Shown here piece by piece: positions 52,456 through 61,274 of a stretch of 64,000 nt of DNA. Within the stretch, counting starts at the first letter, position 1. The number at the start of each line of letters is the position of its first letter. A program made the translations under genes and the position numbers. This DNA is from Variovorax sp. 679 (GTDB taxonomy: Bacteria > Pseudomonadota > Gammaproteobacteria > Burkholderiales > Burkholderiaceae_C): contig NZ_RXFS01000009.1 in NCBI RefSeq assembly GCF_003952185.1, forward strand, positions 124,001-188,000, in the 5' to 3' direction. Under the pieces are notes generated by a model, which made no database searches, was not told the DNA's origin, and worked only from the letters and a program-made list of their open reading frames with translations.

Positions 52456-53877
52456 TCAGGCCTGCGCCACGCGCCGAAGCAGCCCGTTGGTGGTGCGCGG
52501 CCAGCCGACGCGGCCGAACCAGGCGCCGCCCGCGATGGCCGATGCGATCACGACGCCGTACACCATCAGCGCCACGCCCTGCGCCGCGAACACGCCGGTG
52601 AGCCCTGCCCCCCAGCGCAGCGCCAGCCAGCCGCCCGTGGCCGCCACCGCGAGCCGCGCGATGTTGCCGAGCACCGGCCACAGAAGCCGGCCCGCGCCCT
52701 GCGAAGCGAAATACAGCACCAGCCCGACGCCGAAGAGGCCGTACATCGGGCCCACCACGCGCAGGTAGTGCGCGCCGGTCTCGAGCATGGCCGGGTCGTT
52801 GCCGAACAGCAGCAGCCACGGGCGCGGGAACAATGCCGCCGCGATGCCGATGGTCTCGGTCAGCGCAAAGGCCAGCGCTGCGCCGGCCCAGGTGGCACGC
52901 AGCGCCCGCTCGCGCAGCCCTGCGCCCATGCAGGTGCCGACCATCGCCACCAGCGGCGCGCCAAGGCCGAACACCAGCGGCACCAGCAGGTATTCGAGCC
53001 GCGAGGCCGTGCCGTAGCCGGCCAGTGCGCCCGAACCGAAGTGCCCCGTCAGCGCGGTGGCGATGCCGATCGACAGGTTGGTCGCCACGGTCGACACCGC
53101 GCCCACCAGCCCGATGCGCAGTATGTCGCGGAACAGCGGCCAGCGCAGCTTCAGCGCGTCGAGCGTGGGCTTCAACAGGCTGCGCGGCGAGCGCAGGTAG
53201 ACGATGAGTGCGACCGAGCCCAGCAGGTAGTACAGCAGCAGCGCCATCGCGCCGCCCGCGATGCCCATGCCCGGCAACGGCCCGATGCCGAAGATCAGCA
53301 GCGGCGATGCCGGAATGAGGAACACCACGCCCACCACCGTCACGTTCGCCGGCACCGACATGTTGCCGGTGCCGCGGATGATGGCCGCGAGCGAGTTGAA
53401 GAGCCACACCAGCGTCGCGCCCGCGAACACCCAGTTGGAGTACGTGAGCGCCGCGTCGAGCGCGGGCCCGGTGCCGCCCATGGTCCCGTAGAGCCAGCGC
53501 CCGCCCAGCAGCAGCGCCAGCGTGAAGCACAGGCCGAAGCCCAACGCGATGACGATGGCATGCCACACCAGCGCGTCGGCGTCATCACGGCGGCGCGCAC
53601 CGAGCGCGCGGGCGATCGACGAGGCGATGCCGCCGCCCATGGCGCCGCTGGAGGTCATCTGCATCAGCATCACGATGGGAAACACCAGCGCCATGCCGGC
53701 GAGCGCATCGGTGCCGAGCTTGCCGACGAAGTAGGTCTCGATGAGGCCGACGGAGGCCTGCGCCACCATCACCAGCACATTGGGGGCGGCGAGACGCAGC
53801 AGCGTGGGCACGATGGGCGCCTCGAGCAGGCGGCGCGTGCGAGGGTCGAGTTCAGTGGTTCCGTGGGGAGCGGTCAT
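52456..53877 (-). CDS. MATE-family efflux transporter
   Basis: A 473-residue 12-helix MATE exporter (Na+ or H+ coupled drug or metabolite efflux). The N-terminal half shows LRLAAPNVLVMVAQASVGLIETYFVGKLG and the second half a matching bundle with SRLEYLLVPLVFGLGAPLVAM. It starts 19 nt after the MFS gene on the same strand, and both lie downstream of the MarR gene, so a MarR-controlled export unit is likely. Confidence 0.92.
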   Translation of the reverse strand: MTAPHGTTELDPRTRRLLEAPIVPTLLRLAAPNVLVMVAQASVGLIETYFVGKLGTDALAGMALVFPIVMLMQMTSSGAMGGGIASSIARALGARRRDDADALVWHAIVIALGFGLCFTLALLLGGRWLYGTMGGTGPALDAALTYSNWVFAGATLVWLFNSLAAIIRGTGNMSVPANVTVVGVVFLIPASPLLIFGIGPLPGMGIAGGAMALLLYYLLGSVALIVYLRSPRSLLKPTLDALKLRWPLFRDILRIGLVGAVSTVATNLSIGIATALTGHFGSGALAGYGTASRLEYLLVPLVFGLGAPLVAMVGTCMGAGLRERALRATWAGAALAFALTETIGIAAALFPRPWLLLFGNDPAMLETGAHYLRVVGPMYGLFGVGLVLYFASQGAGRLLWPVLGNIARLAVAATGGWLALRWGAGLTGVFAAQGVALMVYGVVIASAIAGGAWFGRVGWPRTTNGLLRRVAQA

Positions 53878-53896
53878 GGCGGGAGCCTCGGCGGGT

Positions 53897-55210
53897 TCAG
53901 GCGCGGGCCGCGGCCGTCGTGGCCGGAGAGCCGGACTTGGCTGCCGGCCGGCGGATCGTCATCACGATCAGCGCCGCCACCAGGCAGGCCGCGCCGGCGG
54001 TGTAGAGCGCCGGGGTGTAGGTCAGCAGCAGCGTGCGCGCGAAGCCCGCGCCGTAGGCGGCCGTGGCGGCGCCCAGCTGGTGCGCGGCGAAGACCCAGCC
54101 GAACACGAGTCCGACCTTGGCCGGGCCGAAGGCGGCGCCCGCGAGCTTGACGGTCGGCGGCACTGTGGCGATCCAGTCGAGGCCGTAGAACATCGCGAAG
54201 ATGCCGAGGCCGTAGATGGTGAATTCCGAATGCGGCAGCCAGAACAGCGACAACCCGCGCAGGCCGTAGTACCAGAAGAGCAGCTTGCGATTGTCATAGC
54301 GGTCCGACAGCCAGCCCGAGAGGATCGTGCCGACGAAGTCGAAGGCGCCCATCATCGCGAGCACCGAGGCCGCGGGCACTGCGCTCATGCCGTAGTCGCC
54401 GCACAGCGAGATGAAGTGCGTCTGCACGAGCCCGTTGGTGCTCAGGCCGCAGATGAAGAAGGTGCCGGCCAGGACCCAGAAGGTGCGGTTGGTCGAGACT
54501 TCCTTCAGCACGCGGAACGGCGTGGCGAAGTTCATTGCCGGTGCTGCTGCGGCAGGTGCGGCCGGCTGCGTGCCGGGCGCTTCGCCGTAGGGCAGCAGGC
54601 CGACGTCCGAAGGCCGGTTGCGCACGAAGCACAGCGCCAGCAGGCCGATGAGGATGGTGCCGATCACGACCGGAACGATGGCCGAGCGCCAGCCCCAGTG
54701 CTCGATCATCCAGGCCGCGAGCGGCAGGAAGGCCAGCTGCCCGGTCGCCGAACTGGCTGTGAGCATGCCCACCACCAGCCCGCGCCGCGCGACGAACCAG
54801 CGGTTGGCCACCACCGCGCCGAGCACCAGCGCCGTCATGCCGGTGCCCAGGCCCAGCATCAGGCTCCACAGCACGAAGAGCTGCCACAGCTGCGAGGCCA
54901 TCGTGACCAGCGCCATGCCCAGGCCGACGAGCGCGAGGCCCGTGCAGATCACCGCGCGCAGGCCGTAGCGCTCCATCAGCACCGCGGCGAACGGGCCCAT
55001 CAGGCCGAACAGCGCGAAGCGCAACGCGAGCGAGGACGAGATCTGCTCGGTGCTCCAGCCGAACTCCTTGCCCAGCGGCTGCAGCATGGCGCCAGGCAGG
55101 CCCAGCGCGGCCGACATGGTCAGCATGGTGAGGAAGGTGATGGCGGCGACGATCCAGCCGTAGTGGATGCCGCGGCGCTGCAGCCATGCGGAAACGGGTG
55201 TGGCGAACAT
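53897..55210 (-). CDS. MFS transporter (monocarboxylate/OFA-like)
   Basis: A 437-residue 12-helix MFS carrier. GIHYGWIVAAITFLTML opens helix 1; MERYGLRAVICTG and LSDRYDNRKLLFW are the two loop motifs. The fold type matches oxalate/formate and monocarboxylate carriers. The gene lies 113 nt after marR and 19 nt before MATE. Import or export of a small acid is possible; the direction is not readable. Confidence 0.9.
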   Translation of the reverse strand: MFATPVSAWLQRRGIHYGWIVAAITFLTMLTMSAALGLPGAMLQPLGKEFGWSTEQISSSLALRFALFGLMGPFAAVLMERYGLRAVICTGLALVGLGMALVTMASQLWQLFVLWSLMLGLGTGMTALVLGAVVANRWFVARRGLVVGMLTASSATGQLAFLPLAAWMIEHWGWRSAIVPVVIGTILIGLLALCFVRNRPSDVGLLPYGEAPGTQPAAPAAAAPAMNFATPFRVLKEVSTNRTFWVLAGTFFICGLSTNGLVQTHFISLCGDYGMSAVPAASVLAMMGAFDFVGTILSGWLSDRYDNRKLLFWYYGLRGLSLFWLPHSEFTIYGLGIFAMFYGLDWIATVPPTVKLAGAAFGPAKVGLVFGWVFAAHQLGAATAAYGAGFARTLLLTYTPALYTAGAACLVAALIVMTIRRPAAKSGSPATTAAARA

Positions 55211-55323
55211 GGGGCCTCTGCTGTTGGAATTGAATGGGAGGAAAGAAAAAGGCGAAACGGGTCCCTCGCGCGTTCTGGCGCACGATGAGCGAATGGGGTG
55301 TGGGTGAAGGAAAAGTAGAAGGG

Positions 55324-55779
55324 TCAGTCGTCGCCGACGGGCTCGTCATCGCCGCCCAGCAGTTCCATGGCCTCGTCGATCAACAGGTGCAGCGCGAGCA
55401 CGCGCTCGACGCCCAGCAGTGCGTTCAGCTTCTGCTGCGCGGTCTTCCAGTGCGCGAGGGCTTCGCGCCGCTTGATCTCGCCTTCTTCGGTGAGCTGCAC
55501 CAGCCGGCTGCGCGCATCGGCGCCCGCGCCCTGCGCGATCCAGCCCGCGACGATCAGCGGCTGGAGGTTGCGGCTCAGGGTGGAGGCGGTCATCTTGAGC
55601 TCGGCCGCCAGGTCGACGGGCCGCGTGGGGCCGAGCCTCGCGAGGTGCGACAGCAGCGAGTACTGCGTGGTCTTGAGGCCGCTTTGCGAAACCTCGGCGT
55701 CGTAGTGCTGCGAAAGGCGCCGCGACAACTGGCGGACCTTGAAGCTGGTGCAGCCGCGCGGCTTGGTGGGGGTGTCCAT
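55324..55779 (-). CDS. MarR-family transcriptional regulator
   Basis: A 151-residue MarR repressor with N-terminal dimer helices, a winged HTH (RPVDLAAELKMTASTLSRNL, about 54-73) and the wing GADARSRLVQLT. It lies 8-9 nt from twin palindromes and 75 nt from the divergent thioesterase start. Likely represses itself, the thioesterase, and the MFS/MATE genes downstream until an aromatic or acyl ligand binds. A cysteine at residue 10 is single; redox sensing is not evident. Confidence 0.92.
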   Translation of the reverse strand: MDTPTKPRGCTSFKVRQLSRRLSQHYDAEVSQSGLKTTQYSLLSHLARLGPTRPVDLAAELKMTASTLSRNLQPLIVAGWIAQGAGADARSRLVQLTEEGEIKRREALAHWKTAQQKLNALLGVERVLALHLLIDEAMELLGGDDEPVGDD

Positions 55780-55788
55780 GGGATATTA

Positions 55789-55815
55789 TTGTATGTGCAA
55801 CTATTGCATATGCAA
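55789..55815. promoter_or_regulatory. Twin palindromic operators between marR and the thioesterase gene
   Basis: TTGCATATGCAA (55804-55815) is a perfect 12-bp palindrome. TTGTATGTGCAA (55789-55800) matches it at 10 of 12 positions. They are 3 nt apart with centres 15 nt apart. They lie directly upstream of marR on the minus strand, overlapping its promoter region (TAATAT on the minus strand). Confidence 0.75.
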
Positions 55816-55854
55816 TCAACCCCTCACGCCAAAGCCCCCAGGAGAAACACAGGC

Positions 55855-56406
55855 ATGACACAGAACCCCAGCCAGCTCGAGGCCTGGATCGCCGAAGAAC
55901 GCAAGATCACCGATCGCCTCGAAGCGGGCCCCGGACCCGGCCTCGCACGCCCCGACCAGATCGCCGGCAAGACCGGCCTGGAGATCATGCAGGCGATGCT
56001 CAACGGCGACATCCCCTATGCAGCCATCGCCAAGACGCTGGACTTCACGATCCTCGAAGTGCGCCAGGGCGTGGCCATCTTCCAGGGCACGCCGCTGCCG
56101 CAGCACCTGAACCCGCTGGGCACCATCCACGGCGGCTGGGTCGCGACCATGCTCGACTCCGCCCTGGGCTGCTCGGTCCACACGATGATGCCGCCCGGCC
56201 GTGCCTACACCACCGCCGAGCTGGGCGTGAACTACGTGAAGGGCCTCACGCCCAAGGTGCAGCGCGTGCGCGCCGAAGGCAAGGTTATCCATTGCGGCAA
56301 GCAGCTCGCCACCGCCGAGGCCCGCCTCTACGGGCCCGACGGCACGCTGTACGCGCACGCCACGACGACGTGCCTGGTGTTCGAAGTACCCGCGGCACGC
56401 AGCTAG
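55855..56406 (+). CDS. PaaI-type hotdog-fold thioesterase
   Basis: A 183-residue PaaI/YdiI-type acyl-CoA thioesterase. The domain (about 75-178) has the NPLGTIHGGWVATMLDSALG motif with catalytic Asp and GTIHGG backbone, then TAELGVNYVKGL and ATTTCLVFEV. An N-terminal extension of about 65 residues is of unknown function. AGGAG precedes ATG 55855. It diverges from marR; release of free CoA from an aromatic or acyl-CoA may be the regulated step. Confidence 0.9.
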   Translation: MTQNPSQLEAWIAEERKITDRLEAGPGPGLARPDQIAGKTGLEIMQAMLNGDIPYAAIAKTLDFTILEVRQGVAIFQGTPLPQHLNPLGTIHGGWVATMLDSALGCSVHTMMPPGRAYTTAELGVNYVKGLTPKVQRVRAEGKVIHCGKQLATAEARLYGPDGTLYAHATTTCLVFEVPAARS

Positions 56407-56738
56407 CGAGCCGGGCAGGAAGGGGCCAGCACCACGAAGCGAACGCCCCACAGCACCACCAGCACCAGCCCCACCCACAGCAGCCAGTGCGGCTTGCGCC
56501 GCCGCACGGACAGCACCACGGCCACGATCAGCAGCGGAACCAGGTACGCAAAGGACTCGATCCGCGCGTCCAGCCCGTGGTCGATGGGCAGGGTGCAGAA
56601 GGTCAGGCCGTCGCCGCGCAGCGCCGGGTCTTCCAGCATCCACTCGTAGCGGTTGCGCGGAATGGCGAACAGCATCGCGGTGCAGAACAGCGCATAGACC
56701 GCCGACACCAGCGCGAGAACGGACCGCCCCAGGTTCAT
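56403..56738 (-). CDS. Small three-helix membrane protein downstream of the lysozyme-like gene
   Basis: A 111-residue protein with helices at about 5-25, 61-80 and 86-104, and a loop of about 35 residues between the first two (YEWMLEDPALRGDGLTF), plus Cys48 and Cys107. It starts 4 nt after the upstream gene's stop, so the pair is co-translated. No family recognised. The pairing of a lysozyme-like protein with a small membrane protein would suit an immunity or holin-like partner; that is inference. It overlaps the thioesterase tail by 4 nt. Confidence 0.7.
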   Translation of the reverse strand: MNLGRSVLALVSAVYALFCTAMLFAIPRNRYEWMLEDPALRGDGLTFCTLPIDHGLDARIESFAYLVPLLIVAVVLSVRRRKPHWLLWVGLVLVVLWGVRFVVLAPSCPAR

Positions 56739-56742
56739 CGCG

Positions 56743-57456
56743 CTATCTGTTGAGCAGCGATTCGACGTGCTCGCGGTGCTTGACCATCGCGCGGCCATAC
56801 GACGAGTACTCGCGCCCTGCACTGCCCGGCGCGGCCTTCAGCGAATCGACGATGTCGGAGAGCTTGCGCTCGATGCCGCGGTTGTAGCGTGCACCGGCCA
56901 CGACGAACTGCTCTTCGGACAGGTCCTCGGTGTCCGCCCCGGGATAGTCGTGCAGCACCAGTCCCTGCAGGTGCCTGGCCACGATCTCGAGGTTGAAGAG
57001 ATCTGTCTCCAGGCAGGAGACGAGGTTGAGCTCTTCCTCGTAGCTCAGGCTGTCGGCGTCCAGCCCCAGCTCGCGCACGGCGGCGCGCATCTGGATGCTC
57101 ACCGCGCCGAACGAGGTCTGGCCCGGCGGCTTGGTGATCGTGAGGTTGCGGTCGACCCAGTCGGGGCCGCTCCAGTCGAAGGTGCGCAGGGCGAACATGG
57201 GCCGCTTGCTCCCGTCGGGCTTGCCGCCCACCTCCGACCATGCCACGCTGCCGAGCAGCACCGGAGAAATCCTGTTCTTCTTCGCCACTGCGACGATGCG
57301 CAGGCGGTTGTAGAGGACCCAGGCATCCTTGTAGTCGCTCAGGTGCGGAAAGCCGCCGCCGACTCGCGCCGGCAGCATCTTCCACTTGAAGGCATCCCAC
57401 GAAGTCCACTTCGGATAGTTGGCGTTGTCGGGTGCGCAGAACTCTCTACCACTCAT
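56743..57456 (-). CDS. Putative lysozyme/lytic-transglycosylase-fold protein without signal peptide
   Basis: A 237-residue soluble protein. The order of motifs resembles soluble lytic transglycosylases: Glu75 in VAWSEVGG as candidate catalytic acid, TSFGAVSIQ (114-122) in place of the S-x-G-x-x-QI motif, DLFNLEIVARHL (about 152-163), and GARYNRG (188-194) in place of AAYNAG. It would cut peptidoglycan if delivered to the periplasm, but no signal peptide is present. GGAGG precedes ATG 57456. Its co-translated neighbour is a membrane protein. The fold call rests on motif reading only. Confidence 0.6.
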   Translation of the reverse strand: MSGREFCAPDNANYPKWTSWDAFKWKMLPARVGGGFPHLSDYKDAWVLYNRLRIVAVAKKNRISPVLLGSVAWSEVGGKPDGSKRPMFALRTFDWSGPDWVDRNLTITKPPGQTSFGAVSIQMRAAVRELGLDADSLSYEEELNLVSCLETDLFNLEIVARHLQGLVLHDYPGADTEDLSEEQFVVAGARYNRGIERKLSDIVDSLKAAPGSAGREYSSYGRAMVKHREHVESLLNR

Positions 57457-57602
57457 CGTCACTCCCTCCGGTTCGAGAAAAAGCTGGCGCCGTTTTAGCG
57501 GGCCGGTCGCCAGTTGTCGAGCGGCGCGGGCGCCATGCTTGCAACGAAGTGCAGTAGGCCTTCGATCTGTAAGTACAAAGGCATCTCGATCCGAGGCACC
57601 AG

Positions 57603-57617
57603 TGATAATTATTCTCA
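57603..57617. promoter_or_regulatory. Fur box
   Basis: TGATAATTATTCTCA matches the 7-1-7 Fur consensus TGATAATnATTATCA at all but one specified position. It lies 80 nt before the ferric-iron binding-protein gene. The rest of the 241-nt gap (57457-57697) holds a ribosome-binding site (GGAGG near 57686) and no gene. Confidence 0.8.
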
Positions 57618-57697
57618 TCCGGTACCGACAACACCCAGCAATACCAACTGCGGCCGGCGCCGGAGCTTTCTAGAACATCCGCTCCTGGAGGATCCTC

Positions 57698-58762
57698 ATG
57701 ACCGAACGCTCACGCGTCCAAGGCCGCGCCGTGCGCGCACTGTTCGCCACCAGCGCCGCCTGGCTCGCCATCACCGCCCTGCCCGCGCAAGCCGCCGCTG
57801 CCGAAGAACTCACGCTCTACACGACGCGTGAACCTGCACTGATCCAACCGCTCATCTCGGCCTTCAGCGCGCAGAGCAACATCAAGGTCAACACCGTCTT
57901 CGTGAAGGACGGCCTCCTGGAGCGCGTCAAGGCCGAAGGCGCCCGCTCGCCAGCCGACGTGCTGATGACCGTGGACATCGGCAACCTGATGGACCTGGTC
58001 GATGGCGGCGTGACGCAGCCCGTGAAGTCGGCCGCGCTCGAATCGGCCATTCCGGCCAACCTGCGCGGCACCGACGGCCAGTGGTTCTCGCTCTCTCTGC
58101 GCGCTCGCGTTCTGTACGCAGACAAGAGCCTGCCGCTCACCAGCTTCCGCTACGAAGACCTGGCCAACCCCAAGTACAAGGGCAAGGTCTGCATCCGCGC
58201 CGGCCAGCACCCCTACAACACCGCGCTGGTCGCCTCGCTGATCGCGCACGACGGCGAAGCCAAGGCCGAGCAGTGGCTGCGCGGCGTGAAGGCCAACCTG
58301 GCACGCAAGCCCACGGGCGGCGACCGCGACGTGGCGCGCGACATCCTCGGCGGCATCTGCGACGTGGGCCTGGCCAACTCGTACTACGTCGGCCAGATGA
58401 AGAGCGCCAAGGAAGGCACCGACGCGCGCAAGTGGGGCGACGCCATCAAGGTGGTGCGCCCGACCTTCGCCAACGCGAAGAGCGGCGGTACGCACGTCAA
58501 CATCAGCGGCGCGGCCGTTGCCAAGAACGCGCCGCAGCGCGCCAATGCGGTCAAGCTGCTCGAGTTCCTGGTTTCCGAGCCGGCACAGGCGCTGTACGCG
58601 CAGACCAACTACGAATACCCGGTGCGCAAGGGCGTGGCGCTCGACCCGATCATCGGCCAGAGCATCGGCGAGCTGAAGGTCGACCCGCTGCCGCTGACCG
58701 AGATCGCCAAGTACCGCAAGCAGGCCAGCGCACTCGTAGACAAGGTTGGCTTCGACCAGTGA
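57698..58762 (+). CDS. Periplasmic ferric-iron ABC binding protein (FbpA/FutA type)
   Basis: A 354-residue iron-binding protein with signal peptide 1-35 (ending AQAAAAEE). LTLYTTREPALIQPLISAFS is the fold's first strand-helix; Tyr229-Tyr230 in ANSYYVG are the paired iron ligands of this family. GGAGG lies before ATG 57698. It is the first gene behind the Fur box and delivers Fe3+ to the permease encoded next. No siderophore genes are nearby. Confidence 0.93.
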   Translation: MTERSRVQGRAVRALFATSAAWLAITALPAQAAAAEELTLYTTREPALIQPLISAFSAQSNIKVNTVFVKDGLLERVKAEGARSPADVLMTVDIGNLMDLVDGGVTQPVKSAALESAIPANLRGTDGQWFSLSLRARVLYADKSLPLTSFRYEDLANPKYKGKVCIRAGQHPYNTALVASLIAHDGEAKAEQWLRGVKANLARKPTGGDRDVARDILGGICDVGLANSYYVGQMKSAKEGTDARKWGDAIKVVRPTFANAKSGGTHVNISGAAVAKNAPQRANAVKLLEFLVSEPAQALYAQTNYEYPVRKGVALDPIIGQSIGELKVDPLPLTEIAKYRKQASALVDKVGFDQ

Positions 58763-58802
58763 CAGCGACGAGCGCCGGGCATGCCTGCCGGCGACTGACT
58801 GA

Positions 58803-60482
58803 ATGATCTTCCCGCGGCGCCAGCCGCCGGGCCTGCAAGCAGCAGGCCCGGCTTGGCGCTGCGCGTCGTTCCTGATCGCCATCGGCGTGCTCGCGCCGGT
58901 GCTCACGCTGGCGTGGCTCGCGTTCGGCTCGGGCCTCGGCCACTGGGGTCCGCTCTTCGCCCACGTGCTGCCGCAGGCGGCGCTCAACACGGCCCTGCTG
59001 CTCGCGGGCGTGGGCACGCTGGTGCTGGTGATCGGCACCGGCTGCGCCTGGCTCGTCACGGCCCACGACTTCCCCGGGCGCGGCGTCCTCCACTGGGCAC
59101 TGCTGCTGCCGCTGGCGATGCCGACCTACATCGTCGCCTTCGCCTATCTCGACCTGCTGCATCCCATCGGCCCCGTGCAGGGCGCGATCCGCTGGATGCT
59201 GGGCTTCGACAGCCCGCGCCAGTTCCGCCTGCCCGACCTGCGCTCGATGCCCGGCGCGATCTTCGTGCTGGGCTTCGTGCTCTATCCGTACGTCTACATG
59301 ACGGCGCGCGCGATGTTCATGACGCAGCCGGCGCACTTGATGGAAGCAGCCCGCATGCTCGGCGAGAGCAAGCGCGGCGCGTTCTTCCGCGTGGCGCTGC
59401 CGCTGGCACGGCCGGCGCTGGCGGTGGGCTTGAGCCTCGCGCTGCTCGAAACGCTCAACGACATCGGCGCGTCCGAATTCCTCGGCGTGAACACGCTGAC
59501 GGTCGCGGTCTACACCACCTGGATCACGCGTTCCGACCTCGCAGGCGCGGCGCAGATCGCCTGCGCGATGCTGTTCGTGGTGGTGGCGCTGGTCTGGCTG
59601 GAGCGCAACGGCCGGCGGCACCAGCGCTTCGGTTCGTCGCAGCGCATGCGCGCGGTGCAGCCGCGTCGGCTGCGCGGTGGTGCCGCCTGGGCCGCGACGG
59701 CCGCTGCCGCGCTGCCGGTGCTGATCGGCTTCGCTGCCCCCGCCGCCTACCTCGTCTGGGAAAGCGCCAAGCGGCTGCGCCAGGGCGGTGGGATTTCGCA
59801 AGGGCTGGTCGCCAGCCTCGGCAACACGCTGACGCTGGCTTCGGGCGTCACTGCCGTTGCGGTGGCGGCGGGGCTGGTCGTCGCGTGGGCCGCACGCAGC
59901 CAGGGCTCGGGCCCCGGCCGTGCCCGCTGGCAGGCACGCGCCGCAACGCTCGGCTATGCGGTGCCGGGCACGGTGCTGGCCATCGGGCTGCTCACGCCGG
60001 CGCTGGCTTTCGATGCCGCGCTGGCCACTGCTTTCGGCTTGCAGGGCCTGCCGCTCATGAGCTGCGGCGTGGTGCTGGTCGTGGCATGTGCGATCCGTTT
60101 TCTTGCGATGCCCGTGGGCGGAATCGAAGCCGGCCTCTCGCGCATTCCACCCGCCATCGAGCAGGCCTCTCGCCTGCTCGGGGAAACCACCGCCGGCACG
60201 CTGCGCCGCGTGCACCTGCCGCTGCTGCGCCCCGCAATGGCCTCCGCTGCGCTGCTGGTGTTCGTCGACGCGATGAAGGAGCTGCCGGCCACGCTGCTGC
60301 TGCGGCCCGCCAACTTCGACACGCTGGCCACCTGGCTCTATGCCGAGGCCGCGCGCGGCACGTATGAGGAAGGCGCCATCGCCGCGCTCGCCATCGTGCT
60401 GGCCGGCCTGCTGCCCGTGGTGCTGCTCGCGCGCAACCAGCTGGGCACGCCTTCGGCCACACTCGGCCCGGACAAGAACTGA
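58803..60482 (+). CDS. Ferric-iron ABC permease (FbpB type, fused double permease)
   Basis: A 559-residue permease with about 12 helices, two homologous halves. Each half has a coupling loop: LMEAARMLGESKRGAFFRVALP (split; about 180-200) and IEQASRLLGETTAGTLRRVHLP (about 453-474). ATG 58803 follows the binding-protein gene by 40 nt, with only a weak ribosome-binding site. Its stop is 1 nt from the ATPase start. Confidence 0.93.
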   Translation: MIFPRRQPPGLQAAGPAWRCASFLIAIGVLAPVLTLAWLAFGSGLGHWGPLFAHVLPQAALNTALLLAGVGTLVLVIGTGCAWLVTAHDFPGRGVLHWALLLPLAMPTYIVAFAYLDLLHPIGPVQGAIRWMLGFDSPRQFRLPDLRSMPGAIFVLGFVLYPYVYMTARAMFMTQPAHLMEAARMLGESKRGAFFRVALPLARPALAVGLSLALLETLNDIGASEFLGVNTLTVAVYTTWITRSDLAGAAQIACAMLFVVVALVWLERNGRRHQRFGSSQRMRAVQPRRLRGGAAWAATAAAALPVLIGFAAPAAYLVWESAKRLRQGGGISQGLVASLGNTLTLASGVTAVAVAAGLVVAWAARSQGSGPGRARWQARAATLGYAVPGTVLAIGLLTPALAFDAALATAFGLQGLPLMSCGVVLVVACAIRFLAMPVGGIEAGLSRIPPAIEQASRLLGETTAGTLRRVHLPLLRPAMASAALLVFVDAMKELPATLLLRPANFDTLATWLYAEAARGTYEEGAIAALAIVLAGLLPVVLLARNQLGTPSATLGPDKN

Positions 60483-60483
60483 C

Positions 60484-61167
60484 ATGAGCTCCCCACTGCA
60501 CCTCGATGCGATCAGGCTCGCCTACGACACGCCGCGCGGCCCGCACACGGTCGTCGACGGTTTCTCGCTGACCCTGGACGCCGGCGACATCGCCTGCCTG
60601 TTCGGCCCCTCGGGCTGCGGCAAGACGACGGTGCTGCGCGCCATCGCGGGCTTCGAACCGGTGCGCACAGGCACGATCCGCCTCGGCGACGTGCTGTTGT
60701 CGTCCGCACAGAAGCACCTGCCGCCGGAGCAGCGGCGCGTGGGCATGATGTTCCAGGAATACGCGCTGTTCCCGCACCTGTCGGCCGCGAAGAACGTCGC
60801 CTTCGGGCTGCGCCGGCTGGATCGCGCGGCGCAGCAATCCCGCGTTGCCGAAATGCTCGCGCTGGTCGGGCTTGCCGACGCGGGCGAACGCTATCCGCAC
60901 GAGCTTTCGGGCGGCCAGCAGCAGCGCATCGCGCTGGCCCGGGCGCTCGCGCCCTCGCCCGCCCTGCTGCTGCTCGACGAGCCCTTCTCCAACCTCGACG
61001 GCGGCACGCGCGAGCGGCTGACGGCGGAAGTGCGCGGCATCCTCAAGCAGGCCGGGCAGACCGCCATCCTCGTCACGCACAACGAGGCCGAGGCGCATGC
61101 GATGGCCGACCGAATCGGCGTGATGCACGGCGGGCGCATCACGCACTGGCTCGACACGACGGCCTAG
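60484..61167 (+). CDS. Ferric-iron ABC transporter ATP-binding protein, short form
   Basis: A 227-residue ATPase with Walker A GPSGCGKTT (about 40-48), signature ELSGGQQQRIALARAL, Walker B LLLLDEPFSNLD and switch VTHNEAEA. FbpC proteins usually run to about 350 residues with a C-terminal regulatory domain; here the protein ends just after the nucleotide-binding domain. It therefore lacks the iron-linked regulatory part described for FbpC. Third gene of the Fur-box operon. Confidence 0.93.
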   Translation: MSSPLHLDAIRLAYDTPRGPHTVVDGFSLTLDAGDIACLFGPSGCGKTTVLRAIAGFEPVRTGTIRLGDVLLSSAQKHLPPEQRRVGMMFQEYALFPHLSAAKNVAFGLRRLDRAAQQSRVAEMLALVGLADAGERYPHELSGGQQQRIALARALAPSPALLLLDEPFSNLDGGTRERLTAEVRGILKQAGQTAILVTHNEAEAHAMADRIGVMHGGRITHWLDTTA

Positions 61168-61274
61168 CACACGCTGCCCGTTTGACGAATGGGCTTTCCG
61201 GGAAAAGGTTGTTCGGGATCGCAAGAATCGCGGCGTTCCAGACAGACGCACACCACCCGACAACGGAAAGCCCC

